From the NCBI RefSeq assembly GCF_025150745.1, contig NZ_CP102282.1:1251501-1315500 (forward strand): DNA of 64,000 nucleotides, given 5' to 3'. Both the position numbers and the translations under genes were made by a program. The notes under the pieces were generated by a model. The model did not search any database, was not told the DNA's origin, and was given only the letters and a program-made list of their open reading frames with translations. Positions 38,387-47,703 of the stretch are shown in pieces (positions within the stretch are counted from its first letter, which is position 1; each line of letters begins with the position of its first letter). The DNA is from Eubacterium ventriosum. Its GTDB lineage: Bacteria > Bacillota > Clostridia > Lachnospirales > Lachnospiraceae.

Positions 38387-40429
38387 ATGGAAGAAAAAAA
38401 CAACAAAGAAAAAATCGCTGAAGAAAGCGTACAGAGTAATGAAAATACTGTAGCAGAAGAAGCAAACAATAAAGAATTAGAAATAAATAAAGAAGAAACT
38501 ACAGTAGAGCAGGAAAGTGCAGAAGCAGAAAAAATTGTAGAAACTGCTGAACAGAAAGAAACAGCAGAGTCAACAAAAGAGGTTGCAACACAGGAAGATT
38601 CAGAGCAGAAGCAAACTGCAAAAAAGAAAGATTCAAAGAGTGAAGAATCTGAACCGGAAGAAAAAGAAAATGGCAGATACAAGGTTATTGCCAAGTTAGA
38701 GCCAAATCTTTGGACATACGGAAGCCCTGTTTTGTTTGAAAAAGGAACTCTTGAGAGAGACCAGGTAAGTAACATTAACAGACTTTCACTTACATTTACA
38801 AATATCTATGAAGAGAAGGAGATAAGAGATCTCTACATTACAATCTATGCAGATGACGGTGAAGGCAATGTTGAACAGATTAACCACAGCTATCTTGCAA
38901 TGGGACAGGAATACCTTGCATCAAAAGGCAAGGCTGCAAAGATTACAATAAAGAATGAGAATGCAGTCAAGTTTATCATAAAGATAGACAGGGTAGTTTT
39001 TGTAGACGGTTCAGTTTGGACTAAGAAAGACGCTGTACTTGAAAGCGCAGGAGAGATGGAAGATGTAGAAGTTTTTGCACAGGCAAAGACTAAAGACTAC
39101 GAAGACAACTACGTCTCAGGAATGGAAGAAGTACAGAAAGACGATTCTGCAAGCATTGGAAATGGAATTGAAATTCTTAAACGAATTGCGTGGTACAAGA
39201 ATAGCAAGGAATTAATAAAGACAGCACATAAGAAATACGATATTGCCGTAAAGAATGAAGAAAGAAAACAGGCAAGCGAAAACATACGTGCTAACAGACA
39301 GAAAGATGTAAAGAAGAAATATATGACAGCTTTGGTAGCAGTTGGTGTAATTATTGCAATTGTAGCCATAGTCACAGTAGCGTTCTTTATTCCAAACAAG
39401 AAATATAAGAATGCAGAAAAATTGCTTAAGAACCAGAAGTACACACAGGCAGTAACAGAGTTTAAGGACCTTGGAGGATTTAGAAAGAGCAAGGGGTTCT
39501 TGGCAGAAGCATATTACAACATTGGTTTACAGGCACTTAATGAAAACGATGAAGACAAGGCTTCAGACTATTTTAAGAAGAGTAACGATGCTGACAAGAG
39601 CTCAGAATATGGCAAGCAGGCAGGTGCTTTCCTTGATTATTACGCAGCAACAGATGCATTAGACAAGAAAGATTACGACAAGGCACAGCAGTTATTTACA
39701 TCAAGTGCCCAGGCAGCATCTGATTTTAATTTAATTAATAAGGCAAGTGCAGGAATGGCCCAGGTTTCATATATTAAGGCAGATTACAGCACAGCATGGC
39801 AGACAATCAAGAACGTATATGCAAAGGACAACAAGACTTTCCAGACACAGTATGCGGAATATGGCTATGCCTACGCAAAACAGTTAATTGACAAAGGCTC
39901 AATTAAAGAGGGAATGGAAGTTTACTCAAAAGTAGAAAAACTTTCAAAGTCAGCAAACTTAAGCGAAAGTGTTTATAATCAGGCAGTTAAACTTGGCGAG
40001 GCAGGAAAGATTCAGGAAAGCTTGAATCTTTTGAATCAGATTAAAGGTAACTACGCAAAAGCAAAAACACTTTATGACTCAATGAACTCATTCCATAAGA
40101 AAGTGTCACTATGGTTAGGAACTTGGAAGCATAGAGGAACTGTAAATGGTGAGAAAACAACTTACTACATCACTTTCTCAGAAGTGTTGTATAAGGGTGA
40201 ACCATGCATCAAAATTAAGGACATGAACAACAAGTCATTAGGTTATAATGTGGAAATCAGTAGCAAGAACCATATAACACAGATTGAAGTTGGAAAATAT
40301 ATGATTCACTTCAAGCTTAAGAATAATCACAATCAGAAATTAACATACACACTTCTTGAAGGAAAGAAGATGTTAAGAGAGCTTAAGTACGAAGGTGTAA
40401 CATACAAGACAAAATACAAAAAGAAATAA
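38387..40429 (+). CDS. Single-pass membrane protein with acidic N-terminus and TPR-like repeats
   Basis: The 680-residue protein starts with a low-complexity Glu/Lys-rich tail (about 1-95). A beta-rich domain (about 96-235) follows, then a basic linker, one membrane segment (about 313-338, YMTALVAVGVIIAIVAIVTV), TPR-like helical repeats (about 345-560) and a final small beta domain (about 570-680, starting near LWLGTWKHRG). No signal peptide precedes the membrane segment, and KKK on its N-side suggests the N-terminal half is cytosolic and the repeats are outside. I do not recognise the family. I chose ATG 38387, 6 nt after GGGAG; an upstream in-frame ATG at 38360 lacks a site. Confidence 0.82.
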   Translation: MEEKNNKEKIAEESVQSNENTVAEEANNKELEINKEETTVEQESAEAEKIVETAEQKETAESTKEVATQEDSEQKQTAKKKDSKSEESEPEEKENGRYKVIAKLEPNLWTYGSPVLFEKGTLERDQVSNINRLSLTFTNIYEEKEIRDLYITIYADDGEGNVEQINHSYLAMGQEYLASKGKAAKITIKNENAVKFIIKIDRVVFVDGSVWTKKDAVLESAGEMEDVEVFAQAKTKDYEDNYVSGMEEVQKDDSASIGNGIEILKRIAWYKNSKELIKTAHKKYDIAVKNEERKQASENIRANRQKDVKKKYMTALVAVGVIIAIVAIVTVAFFIPNKKYKNAEKLLKNQKYTQAVTEFKDLGGFRKSKGFLAEAYYNIGLQALNENDEDKASDYFKKSNDADKSSEYGKQAGAFLDYYAATDALDKKDYDKAQQLFTSSAQAASDFNLINKASAGMAQVSYIKADYSTAWQTIKNVYAKDNKTFQTQYAEYGYAYAKQLIDKGSIKEGMEVYSKVEKLSKSANLSESVYNQAVKLGEAGKIQESLNLLNQIKGNYAKAKTLYDSMNSFHKKVSLWLGTWKHRGTVNGEKTTYYITFSEVLYKGEPCIKIKDMNNKSLGYNVEISSKNHITQIEVGKYMIHFKLKNNHNQKLTYTLLEGKKMLRELKYEGVTYKTKYKKK

Positions 40430-40438
40430 TAACAAATT

Positions 40439-40476
40439 GGCAGAATTAAAAAGTACAACAGTACATTAATTCTGCC
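40439..40476 (+). terminator. Terminator of the TPR gene
   Basis: A perfect 11-bp stem GGCAGAATTAA / TTAATTCTGCC contains a second GTAC-AACA-GTAC hairpin; only TTT follows. Confidence 0.7.
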
Positions 40477-40497
40477 TTTGAACTATATGTAGTCCCT

Positions 40498-40505
40498 AAA
40501 CGTTT
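40498..40505. promoter_or_regulatory. AAACGTTT palindrome upstream of the transglutaminase-like gene
   Basis: The same palindromic core found before the discoidin-protein and GH16 genes lies 28 bp before this ATG. A matching promoter is not clear here. Confidence 0.35.
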
Positions 40506-40532
40506 TTATCGGAAAGATTTAAGAGGTTATAT

Positions 40533-41837
40533 ATGAAAAAAATAATATCAATAATTATGGCATTGGCAATGCTGGTGACTCCCGTAAATATAACTAGTGT
40601 AAAGGCTGACCAAATTTATAATATAGAAAAAAGTAGTCAAAGTCAGATTACAGAAAATAAAATAGAAAAGCTTATAAGCAGTCAAAAAGCTGATATAAGA
40701 ACCGGAACAGTAAAAATCGAGAACAAAAAACTTGAATCGATAAGTCTTCCGAGAGCCAATTATGGAACAATAAATCAGGCAGCAACCACATTGAAAAAGG
40801 CTATGTTGGCGCACCAAAGCACGCTTTATGTTTTGGTAAAGTCAAAGAGTTCTGCAGCAGACCAAATTTACTACGATATAGAAGATAAGGCAGCAAGTGT
40901 AACAGACAACCCTATTGAGGGAGACTATATGTTTTGGGATATTAGTAGCAGAGATGTTTCTTATAGGGCTCAGAAGAGCAACGGATACTATTTGTATCAG
41001 TTTCTTATAAAGATAAAATATTTTACAACATTGGAACAGAGAAGCCTGGTAGATGATAAAGTGAATCAAATCATAGAAGAGCTAGGTTTTACATCAGAAA
41101 CGACAGATTATGAGAAGGTAAAAGCAGTTTACGATTATGTATGCAAACATGTTACATATGCTCAAAGTCTTGACGATGAAATAGTTTTTACAGCATATTC
41201 AGCATTATATAATGGAGAAGCGGTTTGTCAGGGATATGCCCAACTTATCTATAGAATATTGAAACAACTTGGAATATCTGTAAGAGTAATCCCCGGGTAT
41301 GGAAAAGACAAAACAGTGCGTCACGGTTGGAATATAGTAAAGCTTGGAGATTATTATTATAATCTGGATGCAACATGGGATTCACAACTTTCACAGGCAG
41401 GAATCAGATATAGATACTTCTTAAAGGGCGACAATTTCAAAGATCATACAAGAGATGACCAATACAAAAATTCAGATTTTTATAGAAATTATCCAATGGC
41501 GGCATCAGATTACGTATCAGATTTACAAAATGAACAATCTGAGAAAACTAAAAACAGTTTTTTTGAAAATCAAAAAACAAAGATAAAAAACATTTCAAAA
41601 AACAAAATAAAGTTAAAAAAGATAGAAAATGCCACAGGGTACAAGATACAATACTCAACAAATAAGAAATTTAAGAAGAAAGTAAGAACAATCAAAACAA
41701 AGAAAACGACTTACAAAATTAAGAAACTAAAAAAGGGAAAAACCTACTATATACGCTATAAAGCGTACAGAAAAAGCTCAGAAGGACAGGTTAGTACAGA
41801 CTGGTCAAAGACAAAAAAAATAAAATTGAAAAAATAA
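40533..41837 (+). CDS. Secreted transglutaminase-like cysteine protein
   Basis: The 434-residue protein has a signal peptide (about 1-25, ending SVKA) and a transglutaminase-core fold (about 170-330). The catalytic triad is complete: Cys 232 in GEAVCQGYA, His 264 in VRHGWNIV and Asp 279 in NLDATWD. A spacer and the Lys-rich Fn3-like C-terminal module (about 350-434) follow. Members of this superfamily in bacteria are mostly proteases or amidases acting on peptides or the cell wall, less often crosslinkers. Its substrate is unknown. AGAGG lies upstream of the ATG. Confidence 0.9.
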   Translation: MKKIISIIMALAMLVTPVNITSVKADQIYNIEKSSQSQITENKIEKLISSQKADIRTGTVKIENKKLESISLPRANYGTINQAATTLKKAMLAHQSTLYVLVKSKSSAADQIYYDIEDKAASVTDNPIEGDYMFWDISSRDVSYRAQKSNGYYLYQFLIKIKYFTTLEQRSLVDDKVNQIIEELGFTSETTDYEKVKAVYDYVCKHVTYAQSLDDEIVFTAYSALYNGEAVCQGYAQLIYRILKQLGISVRVIPGYGKDKTVRHGWNIVKLGDYYYNLDATWDSQLSQAGIRYRYFLKGDNFKDHTRDDQYKNSDFYRNYPMAASDYVSDLQNEQSEKTKNSFFENQKTKIKNISKNKIKLKKIENATGYKIQYSTNKKFKKKVRTIKTKKTTYKIKKLKKGKTYYIRYKAYRKSSEGQVSTDWSKTKKIKLKK

Positions 41838-41846
41838 AAACAATAA

Positions 41847-41884
41847 AGAGGACTAAGAAATAATAAGGAAGTCCTCTTTTTTTA
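41847..41884 (+). terminator. Terminator of the transglutaminase-like gene
   Basis: AGAGGACT / AGTCCTCT, a perfect 8-bp stem, is followed by eight T. Confidence 0.9.
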
Positions 41885-42069
41885 CATAAAAACGAAAATC
41901 AATAAAAACATTTCAAACACTTGTGAAAATGCACAAAATAAAAACAATTTCACCCTTATAATGTTTGAAAATGCACAAAAAAGGTGCTAAACTGTCATTA
42001 GTACATTTATTCGGGCTTTCTAAGATAAATCGTAATTATATTCAAAAGGGAAGGGAGATAAGAAGAAAT

Positions 42070-44529
42070 ATGAAAAGAATGAAAAAAGTACTATCTATTG
42101 TATTATCGCTTGCAATGATTTTGACTTCAATTACTGTATACAATACGAAAACAGCAAAAGCGGATGATGCAGACTCAGCTACTCCAGTGGGAGTAGAGGT
42201 TACAGCTTCCGTAGTAAATAATATGATTAACGCAAGTTGGTCACAGCCTGACGTTGAATTTGCATCACTTGCATATTTTATTAATTATGCAGACGACAAT
42301 ATTAAGTTAGACAGTGCTAATTGGGCAAAAGCAGCAAATGGATGGTGCTGGACAGCGGTAAATCCAACAGAAAAAAGAACAGAGATATCATCTGTTACAA
42401 AATCGAATGATAATTCGATTAAAGTTTTAGAGGGTGGTACATTTGTTATTACAGTTCAGTATTTAGATGCTGAGGGAAATGTAGTAGCAACTGGTACTTC
42501 AAATGCCGTAACAACAGAGAAACTTACAAACACAGACTTAAACTTAAAAGTTGAGCGTTACGAAACGGGTAAGGCATATTTGGGTTGGTCTATCATTGGT
42601 GGAGCAGAAAAATATGAAGTATACAATGCAGACACAAATGAATTAATGAAGACCGCTAATAATGGCACAGACAAATGGACTGACGTTGCTATTAAACAGG
42701 GCGTTACATACAATCTCGTAGTAAAAGCTATTGATGAAAATGGCGAAGAGATCGCAATTACAAACAACACAACAACAGCATATCAGGCAAACACAAATAT
42801 GAGTTTGGCAGTTTCATACAATGGTAATGTTGCAACACTTACATGGACAGAAATTACAAACGTTTCTAAATATAAAGTTTATGATGGCGATGATGAAATC
42901 GCTGAATTAGATGCAAATGTAAAAGAATATGTTATGAGTGATCTTGTTGAAAATGTTGAACATAACATTACTATAAAAGCATTTGATGAAGCTGGAAATG
43001 AAATTACAATTACTAACAATACAAAAACAGTTGTATATTCTACAACATCAAAAGCTCCTGCAGAACATACAAAAGCAGATTTTAGCAATTCTTTATGGAC
43101 AACACTTTCAACAAAAGCAGGAACTGTTGACAATACATACTCAATCAATTCAGATAATACATTAAGCACAGGAGTATGGTATGGTATTTATGCACCACAT
43201 AGTAAGGCAGCTTACCATGGAGAACGTACAGCTTGTATTCTTTAAGATGATGCAGCTTCATTTACATTCCAGCAGAGAAATGTAACAAGTGCATGGATTA
43301 ATGGAAATGAATATGCAAATCCATCAAATGCACTTAACTGTCAGGGTGACTGTACTGAAATTTCAACAGAATATTTAAATGCAGGAATAAATGTTATTAC
43401 TCTTGTTTTAAGCGATGGAACGTATATTACTTTTGGTATTAAAGTTGCTGAACCTTTAGGTGTAGATGCAACTGCTGAAGCAACACAGGATACAATCGAT
43501 CCTTCAACAGTTACAGAATGGAAAAAGATGAATGGAACAACAGCAAATGGTTCTAAAGTATATAAAGATTCATCAGTAACAACATCTACAAATGGTAGTT
43601 TGGATGGATGCTATGAAGCTGGAAAGATGCCTAACTGGAATCTTACAGAAATTATAAAAGCAAAAGATGTATTTGGTGTAGTTCGCGGAGGCACAGATAC
43701 CGTTATAATTGATGGTGTTGAATACATTAATGCAAAGGATGCTAGAAGCACAAAAGTATATATTGGTAAGGACTGTATTTATGTGGATTCAACATTATTA
43801 GATGCACCTGCCGGTGAAACACAGTATCATATGATTACACTTACAGGTGGTACAGCACTTACATTTATATTAAAAGTTGTTGGACCTGAAAAGAAAAATG
43901 AATATACAGTAACAGTTGATAATAAAGCAACAACAGTTGAAGAAGGTGAAAATAATTATACATTCGGTTCTGCTGAACATGGTTATTTTGACGTAAATAA
44001 TAACGTTATCTATAAATCTGGAACAACTATAACAGTTACAGAAAATATGGAATTTACATCAATTAACACATTGTCAATCGAAGCTACAAAAGGTGTTGGT
44101 ATTAGATTTGCAGATCCTAGTGGTTTAAGATTTAAAGCAACAATAACTACCGATAATAAAACTGCTCTTAATTCTGATGCTATCACAGAAGGATTCTTAA
44201 TTACTACAAATGATATTTACACTGAAAATAGATTCAATGGCAAAGTTTTAAAAGTAGAGAATAAACCTGAAGATGGTAAAAAATGGTTTAACGATGAAGA
44301 AGGAACATATTGCGGTTCTGTTGTAAACATCGTTGATTATACAAGAAAATTCGTTGCTAAAGCTTATGTTACTATTAACTATGTAAATGCTGATGCTGAA
44401 ACATTAGAATCTGATGTAGTTGGATACAAGTCAATATCAGGTGTAGCTAACTATATTATAGATAATGGTTTTATTGGTAACTATGATGAAAAGGCTCAGG
44501 CACTTATTAATAAGTTTGCAGGTAAATAA
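42070..44529 (+). pseudogene. Secreted Fn3-like surface protein interrupted by an in-frame stop
   Basis: A frame of about 819 codons runs from ATG 42070 to TAA 44529, broken only by TAA at 43243-43245. Both sides stay in the same frame, so one base substitution explains it (for example from AAA or CAA). The first part (391 residues) has a signal peptide (MKRMKKVLSIVLSLAMILTS, ending near AKA) and three Fn3-like repeats. The second part has unassigned beta-rich segments and ends in a domain with FTSINTLSIEATKGVGIRF. A decayed copy of this last domain lies on the other strand at 44747-45060. Without readthrough the product would be a secreted 391-residue fragment. An ATG at 43528 gives a 333-residue frame but lacks a signal peptide. 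Confidence 0.8.
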
Positions 44530-44539
44530 GGAGATAGAT

Positions 44540-44683
44540 ATGAAAAAGAATTATTTAAGTCCAGTAATAGACATAGTTGAAATTAACGCTGTTGATATAA
44601 TAACAGCAAGTGGTACAGGTTTATCAGATAATAGTTTAGATCCTTCAGTATGGTCAGATTTTTATGATTTTGATGAACAATAA
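44540..44683 (+). CDS. 47-residue acidic peptide with DIITASG motif
   Basis: The peptide begins MKKNYLSPVIDIVEI, continues AVDIITASGTG, and ends with an acidic, aromatic tail (WSDFYDFDEQ). AAGGAG lies 6 nt before ATG 44540, and the gene starts 10 bp after the stop of the large surface-protein frame, so the two look like an operon. A strong bidirectional terminator follows. It has no signal peptide. The form, a Lys-start leader, a conserved DIIT-S-G core and a variable acidic tail, recalls peptide-precursor layouts, but no modification enzyme is near. A relic of a second such peptide lies on the opposite strand. Function unknown. Confidence 0.75.
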   Translation: MKKNYLSPVIDIVEINAVDIITASGTGLSDNSLDPSVWSDFYDFDEQ

Positions 44684-44695
44684 TATTGTAAATAC

Positions 44696-44729
44696 AAAAA
44701 TCCCAGACGAAAATCGTCTGGGATTTTTT
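44696..44729. terminator. Bidirectional terminator
   Basis: TCCCAGACGA-AAA-TCGTCTGGGA is a perfect 10-bp stem with T-runs on both strands. It ends the peptide gene on the plus strand and the relic on the minus strand. Confidence 0.92.
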
Positions 44730-44746
44730 ATATAAATTTCTAATTA

Positions 44747-45060
44747 TTACTGATTTAATCCATTTAACATAATATCTTCTGACCAACCGTCATCGCCGAA
44801 CACTGCCTGACCTGTGCTTGTTGTTATTATGTTATTAAAATTCCTTCCTTTATTGCGTTAGAATTAATAGCTTCATTGTTATCAAATACAATAGTAGATT
44901 TATATCTTAAACCTGTTTCAACAGTTACCAATCTAATAGATACGCCGTTTGTTATTTCTAAATCAAGTTTATTTACAGATGTAAATGCCATATTTCCTTC
45001 AAGTTTAACGGATGCTCCAGCTTTATACATTTTTCCTTCACAGTAGTAACCGTATGTTGC
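44747..45060 (-). pseudogene. Relic of a surface-protein C-terminal domain fused to a small peptide end
   Basis: On the minus strand, FTSVNKLDLEITNGVSIR and INSNAIKEGILIT match the last domain of the interrupted surface protein (FTSINTLSIEATKGVGIR, LNSDAITEGFLIT). Right after ILIT the frame stops, but two bases out of phase the sequence reads ITTSTGQAVFGDDGW and ends NGLNQ, like the tail of the 47-residue peptide. The missing parts (about 70 residues of domain and the peptide start) appear deleted between similar ATAACA stretches coding ILIT and DIIT. The N-terminal side is also truncated. It is therefore the inverted, internally deleted remains of the same two-gene cassette. Confidence 0.75.
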
Positions 45061-45581
45061 AGTTTTTGGAATTGGCAATGGTTTAAGTAATCTTAAATTG
45101 TGTTTTGTAATGTGTTCATTTGTATTCTCCTTTTTCTTTAAAATATAGATAAAATTGTAATACAAAGACGAAAAAAGTATTAATTTTGTGTAAAGTCTGA
45201 TATAATGAAAACACCAAGATTGAGCGGAATTTAAACGGGAATTATGTTGAGGGAACGAGAGAAAATAGATATAAAAGCTTAATAGATTTACAGTTTTTAG
45301 AAGTTCATTTTGAGTACGAAACTGAAATGATTATGTAATTAAAACAGTGAAAAGTGTTTGCTATAATGAAAAAAATAGGGAATAGTTTGTTAATGAAAAA
45401 AGAAAGTCAAAAAATAAGAGGAAAGGAGAAAATGTAATAGAAGTATTCTTAAAAGTAGTGAAAGCAAATAGAAGTTTTAGATGGTACAGTAATGGAATTT
45501 TTATGCAAAATATTTTTGAATCAAATTATGAAAGAGTATGTAGCAAAGTGTTATAAAAATAAGTAAATTGGAGGAATGAAG
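45061..45581. other. AT-rich gap without a recognisable gene
   Basis: Plus-strand -10-like TATAAT motifs occur at 45201 (with extended TG) and 45362, and AAAGGAGAAAATG at 45420-45436 is followed at once by a stop, so it may be a decayed gene start. On the minus strand an AAAGGAG plus ATG opens a frame of only eight codons. Nothing else is supported. Confidence 0.5.
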
Positions 45582-46382
45582 GTGAAAAAAGCAAAAGTTA
45601 AATTTATTATTATGTTAACAATGATGATATTGAGCTCAGGTATAACTTTTAAGGTAATGGCATTGCAATCACCTAATTTAATGTTATCAGGAAGTGAGAA
45701 TGTTATAACCGATAACAATGCAATTTTGCACGCAACTCTTTATAATGCACAGGCAGAGGAAATAAATGTTAAGGCATTTAAATGGACTATATATAAAGGT
45801 AAGATTAGTAACAATGTTGTAGTGAAAAGCATTGAAAAAGTTAATACAGCAGCTGGTAATAAGATTGAGATTGAATGCAATGTCAATAAGGATATGGGAA
45901 TAAAGCTGGAGCCTAATACTGAATATTGGTACCAGATTGTTACAATAGCGGATAAGAATTTGAATATGCAATTGTTTAGCCAGTCACATTATTTTACAAC
46001 TTTGGCAGAAGGTCAGGGACCTAAAGAAAGTACTAGCGTTGCAGAAACATCAACTGTTCAGATAACAACTCCTCAGGAAACTAGTACAACAAAAATCAAG
46101 GCAAGTAAGATTACTTCAGTTAAGGTTAAGAAAGCTAAGGGAACAAGTAAGAAGTCAGTATTAATTAAGTTTAAAAAAGTTAATGGAGCAAAGAAATACA
46201 AACTTCAATATGCTAATAATAAGAAGTTTAAAAAGGCTAAGACTAAGGTTGTTAAGAATAATACATACTTAATTAAAAAGCTTAAGTCAGGCAAGGCATA
46301 CTATTTGAGAGTACGTGTTAATGGTGCGGATGACAATTGGAGTAAATGGTCTAATGTTAAACGTGTTTTCATAAAGAAGTAG
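45582..46382 (+). CDS. Secreted Fn3-like protein with Lys-rich C-terminal module
   Basis: The 266-residue protein has a signal peptide (about 1-27, ending KVMA), an Ig/Fn3-like domain (about 30-148) with NTEYWYQIVTIAD, a Thr/Ser linker, and the basic Fn3-like C-terminal module (about 178-266) with KKYKLQYANNKKFKKA and ending WSKWSNVKRVFIKK. The start is set by the ribosome binding site: GGAGG at 45570 is 7 nt before GTG 45582, but only one base before ATG 45576, which is too close. It is probably a surface protein; there is no catalytic motif. Confidence 0.82.
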   Translation: MKKAKVKFIIMLTMMILSSGITFKVMALQSPNLMLSGSENVITDNNAILHATLYNAQAEEINVKAFKWTIYKGKISNNVVVKSIEKVNTAAGNKIEIECNVNKDMGIKLEPNTEYWYQIVTIADKNLNMQLFSQSHYFTTLAEGQGPKESTSVAETSTVQITTPQETSTTKIKASKITSVKVKKAKGTSKKSVLIKFKKVNGAKKYKLQYANNKKFKKAKTKVVKNNTYLIKKLKSGKAYYLRVRVNGADDNWSKWSNVKRVFIKK

Positions 46383-46439
46383 TAAAAACCAAGGTTCACC
46401 ATATACTATACCAACATATTGTGCAAGCGAGGCGATTTT

Positions 46440-47300
46440 ATGAAGATTAAACAGGCGGCAAGTTATCAGGATCAGGTTAGAATTTTAAAATCTAAAGGGC
46501 TTATTATTGAAGATAAGAATGATTGTATGCAGTTTTTGAAGCATACTAATTATTATAGATTTTCTGCTTATTGTGAGTCTTTCAGATATGAGGGCAAGGG
46601 CAGGTTCATTGAGGGAACTACTTTTGACCAGATTAGAAATGTGTATATGTTTGACCAGAAGCTTAGAGCGTGGCTTTTTGAGGTGGTTGAGGAGATTGAG
46701 TTTGCTTTGCGTACACAGATTTCCTATCACCACGGTACTAAGTATGGTCCGGACGGATATCTTGATCCAAATAATTTCAGCAGGTATCACGATGGCAGAA
46801 ATTTTCAACACCATCTTAGAACCATTTTGCGTGAGAATAAGGATTCACCTGTTGTAAAACATCATAATGATAAATACGATGGCAAGTATCCTTTGTGGGT
46901 TATTATTGAGTTTTTTTCTATGGGTATGCTTTCAAGGTTTTTTAAGGATATGTACAATGAGGATAAGAATATTATTGCTAATCTTTATTCTACTACGGGA
47001 GCCTGTCTGGAGAATTGGATTCAGTGTGTGACAACTATTAGAAACAGATGTGCCCATTATTCCAGGTTTTATGATTGGGAGTTTGCGGATTATCCGGTTT
47101 TTACCGAGAAGGCTTTGCCAAGGGAGAATACCAAGGTTTGGGGACATTTGCTTGTGCTGAGAAATATGTATCCTAATGAATATGAGTGGAATACTGAATT
47201 AGTTCCGCGATTAGAGGATATAATTAATAGATATAAGGACGATATTAAGTTTGAGCACCTAGGATTGCCACAAAATTGGAATGAATGGTTGATAAAATGA
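46440..47300 (+). CDS. Abi-family (AbiD/AbiF-like) HEPN protein
   Basis: The 286-residue protein matches the Abi_2 family. The start has KQAASYQDQVRILKSKGL and the typical KHTNYYRFSAY, then FDQKLRAWLFEVVEEIEFALRTQISYH, then RNRCAHYSR (Arg 201 to His 206), the R-x4-H motif of HEPN RNases. Family members act in phage defence by abortive infection, probably by RNA cleavage after infection. It is a single gene without a partner toxin or antitoxin. ATG 46440 is 8 nt after GAGG. Some codon runs (GATTAGAAATGTG) look slightly unlike neighbours, but no mobility genes are adjacent. Confidence 0.9.
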   Translation: MKIKQAASYQDQVRILKSKGLIIEDKNDCMQFLKHTNYYRFSAYCESFRYEGKGRFIEGTTFDQIRNVYMFDQKLRAWLFEVVEEIEFALRTQISYHHGTKYGPDGYLDPNNFSRYHDGRNFQHHLRTILRENKDSPVVKHHNDKYDGKYPLWVIIEFFSMGMLSRFFKDMYNEDKNIIANLYSTTGACLENWIQCVTTIRNRCAHYSRFYDWEFADYPVFTEKALPRENTKVWGHLLVLRNMYPNEYEWNTELVPRLEDIINRYKDDIKFEHLGLPQNWNEWLIK

Positions 47301-47306
47301 TGTGAC

Positions 47307-47342
47307 TAATTTGCAGTGGCAGTGTAAATTAGTTGCAAATTA
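47307..47342. other. Hairpin between the Abi gene and the next gene
   Basis: TAATTTGCA / TGCAAATTA is a perfect 9-bp inverted repeat spanning 36 bp, directly after the Abi stop. No T-run follows. It may be a weak message end or a regulator site. Confidence 0.45.
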
Positions 47343-47371
47343 AATAGGTGGTGTTATTTTGGATTTATTCG

Positions 47372-47380
47372 TGGTATAAT
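47372..47380 (+). promoter_or_regulatory. Extended -10 promoter of the small Cys-rich gene
   Basis: TGGTATAAT (47372-47380) is an extended -10; the -35 (TTATTT-like) is weak. The ATG of the next gene is 35 bp downstream. Confidence 0.5.
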
Positions 47381-47414
47381 CTGAAACGAATAGATATCAT
47401 AAGGAGGTAGCATT

Positions 47415-47624
47415 ATGGACGATAAGGAAAAGATGATAGATGATATTGTTGCCATGCTTGACAATAGTGTTAAGAAAGGCGACGGACATATTAACGTTGT
47501 TATAGATGAAAATCAGAAGGATTCAAAGGAAGTTACAAGAGGTTGTGCAGATTGTTCTGTTAACCCCATGGCCTGTAGTGTTCCAACTATAGAACTTCCG
47601 GGCGATGAAGATTTTGAAAGATAG
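47415..47624 (+). CDS. Small Cys-containing conserved protein (69 aa)
   Basis: The acidic protein has an N-terminal helix (MDDKEKMIDDIVAMLDNSV), a short beta part and a C-terminal segment RGCADCSVNPMACSVPTIE with three Cys in a C-x2-C-x6-C spacing. Small proteins with this tail are common in Clostridia, from memory, and have no known role; a metal or redox function is possible. AAGGAGG and an extended -10 promoter show a real gene. It is monocistronic and ended by a hairpin at 47704. Confidence 0.75.
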   Translation: MDDKEKMIDDIVAMLDNSVKKGDGHINVVIDENQKDSKEVTRGCADCSVNPMACSVPTIELPGDEDFER

Positions 47625-47703
47625 AAGCCGAAAGAGGTTTTGTGATTGATCAGGTATTTATTTTTGCATTACTTGGTTAATTGAATAGTTGAGCACTACA
47701 ATT

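Noticed and set aside
43243-43245. Recoding of the in-frame stop as selenocysteine or pyrrolysine
   Set aside because: The codon is TAA, which is not used for either, and no recoding structure is apparent.
43528-44529. Independent gene starting at ATG 43528
   Set aside because: It has no ribosome binding site or signal peptide and is in the same frame as the upstream part; it is better read as the second half of the interrupted gene.
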